A DNA stretch of 50,725 nt. Source: an uncultured Treponema sp. (lineage in GTDB: Bacteria > Spirochaetota > Spirochaetia > Treponematales > Treponemataceae). The notes under the pieces were generated by a model. That model did not search any database. It was not told the origin of the DNA and worked only from the letters and a program-made list of their open reading frames with translations. Position numbers and translations under genes: made by a program. Shown in pieces: positions 1-9,300 of this stretch; the first letter of the stretch is position 1; the number at the start of each line of letters is the position of its first letter. The stretch spans positions 1-50,725 of the forward strand of contig CAKZZO010000008.1 of the NCBI GenBank assembly GCA_937885175.1. Reading direction: 5' to 3'.

Positions 1-699
1 GCAAACACCATGTTCCTCAAAATGATGGAGATGATTATTGCCTTTATGCCTCTTGTGGCTTTTGCCGCTATGGCTCTCCTTGTATACGCAAGTGAGTCAA
101 AAACGCTTTTCCTGCTGCTCATCTACCTGCTTGCCATACTTGTTGGCGGGCTTGTGCTTGTCCTGCTTTATATGGCAATAATCCTCCTTATGGGGCATGT
201 CTCCCCCCTTGCCTACATGCGTAAGGTTCTCGTTTATCTGCTTACTCCCTTTATGATTCCCAGCTCCAGTGCCTGCATTCCCCTTACCATCGACTTCTGC
301 AGGAAAAGGCTTGGCGTATCAGACAAAATTACCTCCTTTGCAATTCCTCTGGGTGCTACGGTGAACATGAACGGTATCGGCATGAGCGTAGTGCTTACGG
401 CCCTCATGCTTACTCGCATATACGGCATTGAAATTGATGCGGCTATCTACCTGAAACTCGGCATAATGGCCCTGCTGCTTTCTGTAGGAGCGCCTGGAAT
501 GCCCAATGTCGGGCTGGTCATCGTGGCAACCTTGCTTACGGTAGTAGGCACACCTGTTTTTGTCCTTGGCTTTGTGGTGGGTGTATGGAATATCGTAGAC
601 CGCCTTCAGACCGCTTTCAATGTAAACGGTGACATCGCCACAAGCGTTGTCGTTGCAAAAAGCGAGAATGAGCTGGATCTTGCGGCCTATGCCTCCTAG
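1..699 (+). CDS. Cation:dicarboxylate/amino-acid symporter (DAACS/SLC1 family), C-terminal part
   Basis: Secondary transporter that imports dicarboxylates or acidic amino acids with Na+ or H+. The reading frame is open from base 1, so the gene starts outside the window and only about 232 residues are visible. They are almost wholly hydrophobic. The hallmark SLC1 segment GATVNMNGIG (about residue 120) is the substrate/cation-binding NMxG motif, and the serine-rich re-entrant loop before it (PSSSACIP) also fits the family. Nine bases separate its TAG from the next ATG, and the AGGAG ribosome site of the next gene overlaps this stop, so the two are cotranscribed. A symporter followed directly by an ABC ATPase is an odd pairing. 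Substrate cannot be read from the fragment. Confidence 0.9.
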   Translation, partial: ANTMFLKMMEMIIAFMPLVAFAAMALLVYASESKTLFLLLIYLLAILVGGLVLVLLYMAIILLMGHVSPLAYMRKVLVYLLTPFMIPSSSACIPLTIDFCRKRLGVSDKITSFAIPLGATVNMNGIGMSVVLTALMLTRIYGIEIDAAIYLKLGIMALLLSVGAPGMPNVGLVIVATLLTVVGTPVFVLGFVVGVWNIVDRLQTAFNVNGDIATSVVVAKSENELDLAAYAS

Positions 700-708
700 G
701 AGAAAGAG

Positions 709-1803
709 ATGAGCGAACCGATGATAACAATCCGACATTTGCAGAAAAAATACCCCAACGTAACGCCTTTACAAGATGTAAACACCCAAATCCATAAAGG
801 GGAAGTAATTTCTATCATCGGTCCTAGCGGTACGGGAAAGTCAACCTTTTTGCGCTGCATCAATCTGCTTGAAAAACCAACGGCGGGCGAAATTCTGATT
901 AACGGACTTCCCATCACAGCAGCAAAGGCAGACGTTCCTGCGCTCCGCCGCAAAATGGGCATGGTCTTCCAGTCCTTCAATCTCTTCAATCATCTTTCGG
1001 TTATTCAGAACATCACGGCGGCTCCCATTGATTTGCTGCATGTTCCAAAAGAAAAAGCCTATGAGCGGGGCATGGAGCTTCTGCGCACGGTAGGTCTGGC
1101 AGACAAGGCAGAAAGCTATCCTGATGAACTTTCCGGCGGTCAGAAACAGCGAGTCGCCATTGCCCGTACCCTCGCCATGAATCCCGAAATCGTCCTCTTT
1201 GACGAGCCGACCAGTGCCCTTGACCCCACAATGGTGGGTGAAGTGCTGTCCGTCATCAGAAATCTCGCAAGGCAGGGCTTAACCATGCTGATTGTAACCC
1301 ACGAGATGCGCTTTGCCAGGGACGTTTCCACCCGCATTTTTTACATGGATGAGGGCGTGATTTACGAGGAGGGAAGACCAGACGAGATTTTTGAAAATCC
1401 CAAAAAAGAAAAGACCCGCCAGTTCATCAATCATCTCAAAGTCTTTGAGGAAGACATCACTAATCATGATTTTGATTTTGTGTCTGTTACCAGCCGTCTT
1501 GAAGACTTTGGCAGGAAACAGCAGATTGCTCAGAAAACAATCCGCAATATGCAGCTTGCTTTTGAGGAACTTGTCATGCAGGTTCTCATTCCTTCTTTTG
1601 CCGCCTCTTTTAATTTGACTTTTACGGCAGAATATTCTGAGGAGCAGGGAAGGGTAACCCTGCGTCTCTGTTACGATGGAGCAGAGCTGAATCCTCTTGA
1701 GCGTGTGGACGAAGTTTCGCAAAAACTTTTGACAAGGATTACAAGTGACTATTCGCATACATTTTCTGACGGAATGAATCGCATTGAAATGAGCATTGCA
1801 TAG
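709..1803 (+). CDS. Amino-acid-type ABC transporter ATPase with C-terminal degenerate HATPase-like domain
   Basis: Residues 1-240 form a complete ABC ATPase of the polar amino-acid (GlnQ/HisP) class. They contain Walker A GPSGTGKST, Q-loop VFQSFN, signature LSGGQKQR, Walker B IVLFDEP and the switch histidine in VTHEM. The usual length is about 240-250 residues, but this protein has 364. The extra 120 residues resemble an RsbW-type histidine-kinase-like ATPase fold: a helix with AFEELVMQ where the N-box should be, a strand-turn resembling D-G-x-x-x-N-P (CYDGAELNPLE), and a closing DGMNRIEM strand. The N-box asparagine is replaced, so ATP binding by this part is doubtful. Start ATG has AGGAG seven bases upstream. 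No permease or binding-protein gene is adjacent, and the only membrane partner in view is the upstream symporter. The ABC part is certain; the tail assignment is an inference. Confidence 0.9.
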   Translation: MSEPMITIRHLQKKYPNVTPLQDVNTQIHKGEVISIIGPSGTGKSTFLRCINLLEKPTAGEILINGLPITAAKADVPALRRKMGMVFQSFNLFNHLSVIQNITAAPIDLLHVPKEKAYERGMELLRTVGLADKAESYPDELSGGQKQRVAIARTLAMNPEIVLFDEPTSALDPTMVGEVLSVIRNLARQGLTMLIVTHEMRFARDVSTRIFYMDEGVIYEEGRPDEIFENPKKEKTRQFINHLKVFEEDITNHDFDFVSVTSRLEDFGRKQQIAQKTIRNMQLAFEELVMQVLIPSFAASFNLTFTAEYSEEQGRVTLRLCYDGAELNPLERVDEVSQKLLTRITSDYSHTFSDGMNRIEMSIA

Positions 1804-1850
1804 ATAAGCCAATTTTATTCGACAACATTTATACCACAGAGCAGGATTTC

Positions 1851-1874
1851 TTCTTTCTATACTTCTTTCTATAC
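1851..1874 (+). repeat. Perfect tandem 12-bp repeat next to a -35 box
   Basis: TTCTTTCTATAC occurs twice in exact tandem (1851-1862 and 1863-1874). It ends one base before the -35 hexamer TTGAAA of the promoter for the lipoprotein gene at 1926. The position suits an activator site or an UP-like element, but no regulator is identified. Confidence 0.75.
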
Positions 1875-1903
1875 TTGAAAAAAGAAAATGCTTAAATTAT
1901 AAT
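1875..1903 (+). promoter_or_regulatory. Promoter of the HAD-family lipoprotein gene
   Basis: -35 TTGAAA (1875-1880), 17-base spacer, -10 TATAAT (1898-1903), an almost consensus sigma-70 promoter. Predicted start near 1910 gives a 16-base leader containing AAGGAG (1911-1916), nine bases before the ATG at 1926. Confidence 0.75.
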
Positions 1904-1925
1904 CGGACATAAGGAGTTGTATTTT

Positions 1926-2987
1926 ATGAAAAAGACATGTAAATCATTGCTAGTGCTTGCCGTCCTTGCGCTTACACTTGCTTCTTGTTGCGGCAAAAGT
2001 GCTGCCGCTCTTAAAAATCCGCTTTCCCTGTGGAACGACGATGCCGCCTCAAAAGCAGCCCTCATGAACTATGTAAAGACGGTAACGGATGAAAAATCAC
2101 CTGACTTTATCCCCGTAAAGGACCGCATCGCAACTTTCGACATGGACGGAACCTTTGTCGCTGAGTTGTATCCCTCTTATTTTGAATACAACATGCTTGA
2201 ATACCGCGTTTTGGATGATCCTTCTTACAAGGATATCGCTCCCGCAGATGTAAAGGAGACCGCCCAGAATATCCGCGATTTTGTCCGCAATGGAACGAAA
2301 CTTCCCGACCACTTCGACATGAAGCATGCTTACGCAGCCGCAAAGGCATATGCCGGCATGACCCTTGCTGAATTCGATGCCTATGTAAAAGAATACGGAA
2401 GAAAGGCAGCCAACGGGTTTACGGGAATGACTTACGGCGAAGGTTTCTACAAGCCTATGCTGGAAGTGTTTGATTATCTGAAAGCAAACGGCTTTACCTG
2501 CTATGTTGTTTCTGGCTCTGACCGCTTTATCTGCCGCGCCTTGACGGATGCAATCGGCATTGAACCTAACCGCGTCATTGGCATGGATGTAATCCTAAAG
2601 TCAAGCAAGCAGGGAGATGCAGAGGGTGTCAACTACACCATGGCAAAGGGTGAAGACATTCTGCGTACCGACCAGCTTATCATCAAAAACCTCAAGACAA
2701 ACAAGGTAAAGCAGATTGCCCAGGAAATCGGCAAAGTTCCCGTTCTTTCCTTTGGAAACAGTGGCGGAGATTCAGCAATGCACAACTATGCTTTGAGCAA
2801 CACCAAATACAAGAGTGCCGCTTTCATGCTCATTGCAGATGACGATGCCGATGACCATGCAAACAGAGAAAAGGCACTTGGTCTGGGAGAGCAGTGGAAG
2901 GCAGCCGGCTATACCGTCATTTCAATGCGTGATGACTGGAAGACGATTTATGGTGATGAGGTGAAAAAAACAGACTTCACTTTCTAA
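1926..2987 (+). CDS. HAD-superfamily phosphatase lipoprotein
   Basis: Exported phosphohydrolase of unknown substrate. The N-terminus is a lipoprotein signal ending in LTLASC with the lipidated cysteine near residue 21, so the enzyme is probably tethered outside the cytoplasmic membrane. HAD motif I FDMDGT (D72 and D74) gives the nucleophile aspartate pair. Motif II is VVSGSD, and the late acidic motif is SFGNSGGDSAM. The start was placed at ATG 1926 because AAGGAG lies nine bases upstream; an in-frame TTG at 1917 overlaps that ribosome site and is unlikely. The gene has its own strong promoter. It resembles phosphoserine-phosphatase-like HAD proteins, but the specificity is not evident from the sequence. 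Confidence 0.85.
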   Translation: MKKTCKSLLVLAVLALTLASCCGKSAAALKNPLSLWNDDAASKAALMNYVKTVTDEKSPDFIPVKDRIATFDMDGTFVAELYPSYFEYNMLEYRVLDDPSYKDIAPADVKETAQNIRDFVRNGTKLPDHFDMKHAYAAAKAYAGMTLAEFDAYVKEYGRKAANGFTGMTYGEGFYKPMLEVFDYLKANGFTCYVVSGSDRFICRALTDAIGIEPNRVIGMDVILKSSKQGDAEGVNYTMAKGEDILRTDQLIIKNLKTNKVKQIAQEIGKVPVLSFGNSGGDSAMHNYALSNTKYKSAAFMLIADDDADDHANREKALGLGEQWKAAGYTVISMRDDWKTIYGDEVKKTDFTF

Positions 2988-3016
2988 ATCGTACGAGTCC
3001 TTCTGCAAGGTGCTAT

Positions 3017-4513
3017 ATGGTTACTAACATTCTTCATCGTTCAGATATGATTCATTGTCTCTTGTGCCATGACGCACCCTGCAATAAGGCTTGCCCGAAT
3101 ATAAAGCCTGAGTCCATGCTCCGAAGCATTTGGTTTGCAAACGAAAAAACAGCGGCAAGCCGTCTTCCCGCAAAAAATTCCTGTGCGGACTGCAGTGCCC
3201 CCTGTGAAAAAAATTGCGTAAGGGCAGGCAGCGTTCCGATTCAAAAACTGATGACCCGCCTGCATGAAGAAGTAAAGCCCGCTTTGTCTCTTCCATATCC
3301 GGAGCAAGATACGCGCCTCAGGGCAAATCTCTGCGGCATTCCGCTGGAAAATCCCTTTTTGCTTTCTTCATCGGTGGTGGGAAGCACATACGATATGTGC
3401 GCACGGGCCTTTGAAGCAGGCTGGGCGGGAGTGTCCTTCAAGACAATCTGCTCATTCGACATACACGAAGCCTCCCCGCGTTTTTCTGCCATTACGGGCG
3501 ATAACGGAAGCATAATCGGCTTTAAGAACATCGAGCAGCTTTCAGACCACAGCCTAGAAGAAAACATGGAGATTCTCAGAAGGCTAAAGCAAAACTATCC
3601 TTCAAAATGCCTGATTGCCTCCATCATGGGGCGGAATGATGCTGAATGGGAAGCACTCTCCCGCCTCTGTGAAGAAAACGGAGCGGATGCCATAGAACTT
3701 AATTTTTCCTGCCCCAACATGGAAGACGAGGGGCTTGGCTCAGACATCGGACAGGAGCCAAAACTCGTGGAGCAATGTACGGCCGCAGCCCGCCGCGGCA
3801 CAAAAGCTCCGATTCTGGCAAAACTCACGCCAAATGTGGCGCGCATGAGTCCAGCAGCCGAGGCGGCGATTCGTGGCGGGGCAGACGGCATTTCTGCAAT
3901 CAACACGATAAAAAGCATCATCGGAATACACCCCGACACGTATGTTTCCTCGCCAGAAGTTCACGGCATGTCGGCGGTGGGCGGCTATAGTGGAAACGCG
4001 GTAAAGCCCATCGCACTTCGCTTCATCGCTGAACTTTCAAAAAATCCTGTGCTTGCAGATAAGCACATCAGCGGCATGGGCGGCATTGAAAGCTGGCAGG
4101 ACGCACTGGAATTTATCTTGCTGGGAGCAGGAAGCCTTCAGGTGACGACAGCCGTCATGCAGTACGGGTACCGCATTGTCGAAGATTTAAAATCAGGACT
4201 GAATTTCTATCTTGCCGAAAAAGGCTTTGCAAGCATAGAGGAAGCCCGGGGGAGGGCAGTGGCCTTTGTCAGCGAAACAACAGATGTGCTTGAACGCGAC
4301 ACAATAGCCTTTCCAAAATTGCACCATGAAAAATGCATCGGCTGCGGCAGATGTGTCATTTCCTGTGCTGACGGCGGACATCAGGCGCTGGCCTTAAACG
4401 AAAATCGAAAGCCTCTTCTGAACGGAAAAAAATGCGTGGGCTGTCAGCTCTGCGTCCTTGTCTGCCCCCAGCATGCAATCTCAAACAGCGGAAAATGGCT
4501 CCGAAAAACCTAA
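3017..4513 (+). CDS. preA: Dihydropyrimidine dehydrogenase PreA-like flavoprotein with N- and C-terminal Fe-S domains
   Basis: Likely reduces uracil/thymine or a related substrate with FMN. Residues 1-80 carry a cysteine-rich segment (CLLCHDAPCNKACP, then CADCSAPCEKNC) like the N-terminal Fe-S domain of mammalian DPD and of bacterial PreT. A class 1B dihydroorotate-dehydrogenase-type TIM barrel follows, with the family motif ELNFSCPNME at about residue 235. The C-terminus has two ferredoxin motifs, CIGCGRCVISC and CVGCQLCVLVCP. The FAD and NADPH domains of full DPD are absent, and no PreT partner is in the window, so the electron donor is unknown. Start ATG has AAGG seven bases upstream. It lies 29 bases after the HAD lipoprotein and may be cotranscribed. 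The family is secure; the substrate is inferred. Confidence 0.85.
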   Translation: MVTNILHRSDMIHCLLCHDAPCNKACPNIKPESMLRSIWFANEKTAASRLPAKNSCADCSAPCEKNCVRAGSVPIQKLMTRLHEEVKPALSLPYPEQDTRLRANLCGIPLENPFLLSSSVVGSTYDMCARAFEAGWAGVSFKTICSFDIHEASPRFSAITGDNGSIIGFKNIEQLSDHSLEENMEILRRLKQNYPSKCLIASIMGRNDAEWEALSRLCEENGADAIELNFSCPNMEDEGLGSDIGQEPKLVEQCTAAARRGTKAPILAKLTPNVARMSPAAEAAIRGGADGISAINTIKSIIGIHPDTYVSSPEVHGMSAVGGYSGNAVKPIALRFIAELSKNPVLADKHISGMGGIESWQDALEFILLGAGSLQVTTAVMQYGYRIVEDLKSGLNFYLAEKGFASIEEARGRAVAFVSETTDVLERDTIAFPKLHHEKCIGCGRCVISCADGGHQALALNENRKPLLNGKKCVGCQLCVLVCPQHAISNSGKWLRKT

Positions 4514-4700
4514 GCTTTTTTACGATGCAGGATTTGGAGGCAGGAGACGTAAACGGAAAAAGAAACGCCATTCCCTGATGAAAATTCGCTTTAACCGGTC
4601 AAGCATTCACACTATGCTTCCCGTCATGGAAAACAAGGATGTTATCGCACACTTCACCCTGTCGCTGTAGCCTGCAGACAAAAAAAGAAGGAAGAAAACC

Positions 4701-6065
4701 ATGAAGACCTCTGTAAAATCCATCTTGACACTCCTTATTCTCATCGCATTCTTTTCCTGCAAAAACAGGGCAGGGGAGCGTGTCATTCTAGGCGATGAGC
4801 AGAGCGAATCCTATTTGCCGCTCCTAGAGGGAAAAAGGATTGCGCTTTTTTCAAACCATACGGGCATTGTAGGCGACAAAATTATACTGGCCGATGATTC
4901 TGTACACTATGGCGGAAACGACCTCTACGGCAAAGATGATGCAGGAAGCCTCATTCATTTTGGCCGAGATGAAAGGGGAGGGCTCATCCGCTACGGAGAA
5001 CACATTCTAGATTATCTTCTTTCCCAAGGAGTGCATGTAACGGCAATTTTCTGTCCGGAACACGGATTTCGTGGCACAGACGATGCGGGCGCACATATTG
5101 CAAGCAGCATAGACGAAAAAACCGGCGTTCCCATCCTATCCCTCTACGAAAATGCCTCTACCCATGCCCCCAGCGCGGAAAACATGGCAAAATTCGATAC
5201 GCTGGTGGTGGACATGCAGGATGTAGGCTTACGCTATTACACCTATTACATCACACTGTACTATCTGATGGATGCCTGCGCGGCAAATGGAAAAGCCGTG
5301 GTGATTTTTGACCGACCAAATCCCAACGGTTTCTATGTGGACGGCGATATGCTAAAAGAGAGATTCAAATCAGGAGTAGGGCGGCTCCCCCTTCCAACCG
5401 TCCATGGCTTAACCTGGGGAGAACTTGCCCGCATGATAAACGGCGAAGGCTGGCTTACTGCCGGAAAAAACGCCTGCCCGCTCACCGTCATTCCCTGCAA
5501 AAACTACAGTCATGCCACCCGCTATGCCCTAATCCGCGCGCCGTCACCAAACATCAAGGACATGCGTGCCGTCTACCTGTATGCCTCAACCTGCTATTTT
5601 GAGAATACAATCGTTTCTGTCGGCCGCGGCACCGACTTTCCCTATGAAGTCTTCGGAAGCCCCTATTTTAAGGACATCGGCAACAATGATTTTTCCTTCA
5701 TTCCCCAAAGCATTCCCGGCGCAAAAAATCCGCCATTTTTGGGACAAACTTGCTACGGCACTGATTTACGAAGCAAAAGTCTAAAAACAATCTGGAAAGA
5801 AGAAAGCAACCTGTCCTACCTCATACAGGCCTACGCAGACGCAAAATCCGCCTTTTCTGACAAAAATCCCGATGACTTTTCGGCATACTTCTGGGGAAGG
5901 CTTTCCAACGGCCGCTACTGGATTGATTTACTCAGTGGCTCAGACACCCTGCGCAAAGGAATTGAAGCCGGTGCATCGGTTGAGGAAATCAAGCAAAACT
6001 GGCAGGATGACCTCAATGCATTCAAAAAGCAGCGGAAGCCATATCTTCTGTATGCGGATACATGA
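4701..6065 (+). CDS. NamZ-type (DUF1343) exo-beta-N-acetylmuramidase lipoprotein
   Basis: Predicted cell-wall recycling enzyme that releases N-acetylmuramic acid from peptidoglycan fragments. The signal peptide ends in the lipobox FFSC (cysteine 20). The DUF1343/NamZ signature is visible: the LFSNHTGIVG-like opening strand, FCPEHGFRGTDDAG, TLVVDMQDVGLRYYTY and FDRPNPNG. At 454 residues it is slightly longer than typical members because of an insert after residue 60. The ribosome site GAAGGAAG precedes the ATG. The 187 bases between the PreA stop and this gene contain no clear promoter or terminator. Family assignment is firm; enzymatic activity is inferred from characterised relatives. Confidence 0.88.
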   Translation: MKTSVKSILTLLILIAFFSCKNRAGERVILGDEQSESYLPLLEGKRIALFSNHTGIVGDKIILADDSVHYGGNDLYGKDDAGSLIHFGRDERGGLIRYGEHILDYLLSQGVHVTAIFCPEHGFRGTDDAGAHIASSIDEKTGVPILSLYENASTHAPSAENMAKFDTLVVDMQDVGLRYYTYYITLYYLMDACAANGKAVVIFDRPNPNGFYVDGDMLKERFKSGVGRLPLPTVHGLTWGELARMINGEGWLTAGKNACPLTVIPCKNYSHATRYALIRAPSPNIKDMRAVYLYASTCYFENTIVSVGRGTDFPYEVFGSPYFKDIGNNDFSFIPQSIPGAKNPPFLGQTCYGTDLRSKSLKTIWKEESNLSYLIQAYADAKSAFSDKNPDDFSAYFWGRLSNGRYWIDLLSGSDTLRKGIEAGASVEEIKQNWQDDLNAFKKQRKPYLLYADT

Positions 6066-6261
6066 TGCTTCCAAAAAACATCAAGTTTCAACAAACCCAT
6101 GCCAATCCCCATACATTTTCCCCGTATATTATTCTTCCCATAATGCGTATTCTGTCTACCAATGCATACATTATTATACATCCTCATATATTTTCCTGGC
6201 GTATATCAGCCGCCTACTCCCTGCTTCGCATCACTCCCAATTGGGGCCAACTTACCGCTCT

Positions 6262-6304
6262 CGGGGCTGTCCAGCAAGTTCAAAAACTTTTGGGACAGGC
6301 CCCG
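6262..6304. other. Imperfect hairpin between convergent genes
   Basis: CGGGGCTGTCC (6262-6272) and GGACAGGCCCCG (6293-6304) form an 11-bp stem with one bulge. The loop contains a further short AAGTT/AACTT pairing. It lies just past the mfd stop (6312, minus) and about 200 bases after the NamZ stop. No run of T follows on either strand, so it may be a degenerate terminator or a dispersed palindrome. The rest of 6066-6311 shows no gene. Confidence 0.5.
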
Positions 6305-6311
6305 CCACCTT

Positions 6312-9300
6312 TTATTCCAGTTTTTCCAACTGTTCCCTGATAAACTCACTCTTTTCTTTCAGCCCGATTTTTCCCGTAGAAAGCAGAATCATGTTGGTTT
6401 TTGTCGGATCAAGACGCACACGGCCGTTGCTTTCCTTTATAAGCCGGAGCACCTTGTCCACCGAAATATCGCTCACCTTGCTGAATTCAATCTGGATAAG
6501 CCCCTGTCGTTCCTTGAGCGTGCTGATATAGAGTTTTTTTGCAATGACCCGCACTTCTGCAAGGCTCAGGAGACTGTACACCTCATCGGGAATCGGACCA
6601 AAGCGGTCTTCAAGTTCAAGGAACATGGTTTCAAGCTCGTCTTTGGTCTGTACGGAGGCAACTTTCTTGTAGATTTCCATCTTGGTCTGGGGGTTCTGCA
6701 CGTAGGCATCGGGAATAAAGCCAGTATATTCCAGTTCCATGAGCACTTCACTCTGCTCCTTGTAGTTTTCTGCCTGAGTAAGACGCTCCACAGCCTCGTT
6801 CAAAAGGCGCAGGTACAGGTCAAAGCCCACGGAGTACACGTCTCCACTCTGGTCTCGCCCCAAAAGGTTCCCCGCCCCGCGGATTTCCATATCCTTCATG
6901 GCGATTTTAAAGCCGCTTCCCAGTTCGGTAAAATCCGAGATGACCTGCAAACGCTTCATTGCCACTTCGCTCAAAACCTTGTTTTCCGGGTACAAAAGAT
7001 AGGCGTATGCCTTGCGGTCACTGCGCCCCACCCGCCCGCGCAACTGATAGAGTTGGCTTACACCGTACATGTCCGCCCGGTCAATGATAATCGTGTTTAC
7101 GTTGGGAATGTCGATACCGTTTTCAATAATCGTCGTCGCCACAAGCACATGAAAGCCACCCATTTTAAAGCGGCGGAAAATGTCGTCCAGTTCGTCACTG
7201 GTCATCTGGCCGTGGGCAACATCTATGAGCATTTCAGGCAGAATCCGCTCCAGCCTGCGCCTCACTTCATCCAGACTTTCCACGCGGTTATGCAGATAGA
7301 AGACCTGCCCGCCCCGCTCCACTTCACGGCGGATTGCCTCGGCTACCCGCTCCTCCTTGTATTCATCAATCACCGTTTCAATGGGCTGGCGGTTCTGGGG
7401 CGGTGTCGTCAAAAGCGACATGTCGCGGATTTTAAGCAAACTCATGTGCAGGGTGCGGGGAATCGGCGTGGCACTCATGGCAAGGCTGTCGATGTTTGTC
7501 TTGAGACTTTTGAGCCTTTCCTTGTCCTTTACGCCAAAACGCTGCTCCTCATCAATTATCATCAGCCCCAGGTCACGGAAAACCACGTCTTTCTGAATGA
7601 TGCGGTGCGTGCCCACAAGAATGTCCACATCCCCCTCTGCAAGGCGCGCAATGATTTTTTTCTGCTCGGAGGCAGGCACAAAGCGGCTCATCTGGGCAAT
7701 TTTTACCGGAAAGTTCGCAAAGCGTTCCACGCAGCTTTCGTAGTGCTGTTCGGCGAGAATGGTCGTAGGCGCAAGAAAGGCCACCTGTTTTCCACCCATA
7801 ACCGCCTTAAAGGCCGCGCGCATGGCAATCTCCGTCTTGCCGTAGCCTACATCGCCACACACAAGCCTGTCCATGGGCACGGGCTTTTCCATGTCCGCCT
7901 TTACTTCCTGGGTAACACTGTACTGGTCGGGTGTATCCTCATAGGGAAAGGCAGCCTCAAAGGCCGTCTGCCATTCCGTATCCTTAGGAAAAGGATATCC
8001 CCGGCTTGCCTTTCTGCGGCTGTACAAGTCTATGAGTTTTTGCGCCAAATCCTCTACAGCCTTCTTTACCCGGTTCTTGCGGTTTTCCCAGGCTTTTGAG
8101 CCGATGCGGTCTATATGGGGAGCCTCGCCTTCGTTTCCGATATAACGCTGAACAAGATTCACCTGCTCAATAGGCACAAAGGCAAATTCCTCATCGGCAT
8201 ACTCCAGCTTAATGTAGTCGCGCTCGTTTCCGCCCGCCTTTACACGCTGAATACCTTTAAAGATACCGATGCCGTAATTCACGTGAACGACAAAATCACC
8301 GGGAGCCAGGTCAACAAAGGTGTCGATGACAGCCGACTTCACCCCCTTCTGCAGGCTCTTTGGCACATGCTTTCTGCGGCCAAAAATCTCGTTTTCCTGA
8401 ATGAAAATCGTCTTAGAGTCAGCAATGCCAAAACCAGCGGAAATGGCCTGAGGAAGCACGGTAAGCGGGTAAAAGACCTTGCCTTTTGCGGCGGCAGCCT
8501 GAGCCCCCTCCAGGTCATCTCCTATAAAATCCCGGAGAATCTCCTTGATACGCAGGCTTTGGTTCTCATTATCCGCATAGATGATGACCTTCCATTCATC
8601 CGCCTGCAATGCAGCAATCTGCTCCTTCAGATAATTGATATTGCCAAAGAAACTGCGGGGCGGATCACAGGGAATTTCGTAATGAGGCACATCTGTCCGC
8701 TCTTCTTTATGGGCAACGGTTTCTGTATGAAGTGTACGAAAAAGTATACATCTTGAATGTTTTTCTGAGACCTCTGCAAAGGGAATGAGCATGTCGGAAG
8801 GCGGAAGCACGGGACTTTCCTGACGCGCCTTTCTGAACATACCCGTGTATTCGCGGTCAAAACTTTCCTGAGCGTTATTCAGCCGGTCGTAATCGCAAAA
8901 AAAGACTGTCGTTTCATCAGAAAGATAATCCAGCACCGAATAGCGTTTTTCCCACAGGGCAGGATAAAAAAGTTCCTCCCCTTCACTTTCACGGTTCAGA
9001 CGCAATTCATCCAGCAGTTTTTCCTTGGCTTTTTTAGCGGCTTCCGTCAGTACCAGCGGCGGCGTTTTGTCACTTCCAGCCTCCAGTCTTGCAAGATAGG
9101 ATTCCAGTTTTGAAACAAAGTCATCCGTCCAGATAACTTCTTTCATCGGATAAATCAGAAGGTTGTCCAAGGGAGCAACGGTAGTCTGGGTCTCAGGGTC
9201 AAAAGACTTTATCTGCTCGATTGCGTCAAAATCAAAGACAATGCGCGTTGCAAGATTTTCTCCCGGCGTAAAGATGTCCAAAACCTCACCGCGCAGGGTA

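Noticed and set aside
4514..4700. Possible small basic protein between preA and namZ (frame 4458-4670)
   Set aside because: It starts inside preA, has no ribosome site, and the KRKKKRHS stretch followed by unrelated sequence looks like chance. A remnant of a lost gene cannot be excluded.
6110..6206. Imperfect 22-bp repeat (CATACATTTTCC..CGTATAT and CATATATTTTCC..CGTATAT)
   Set aside because: Only two copies with mismatches in A+T-rich sequence; may be chance, and no function can be attached.
6162..8099. A 645-codon open frame on the plus strand
   Set aside because: It lies wholly antisense to mfd for most of its length, has biased histidine/phenylalanine/arginine composition, no ribosome site and no recognisable domain. 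It is a shadow of the mfd codon pattern.
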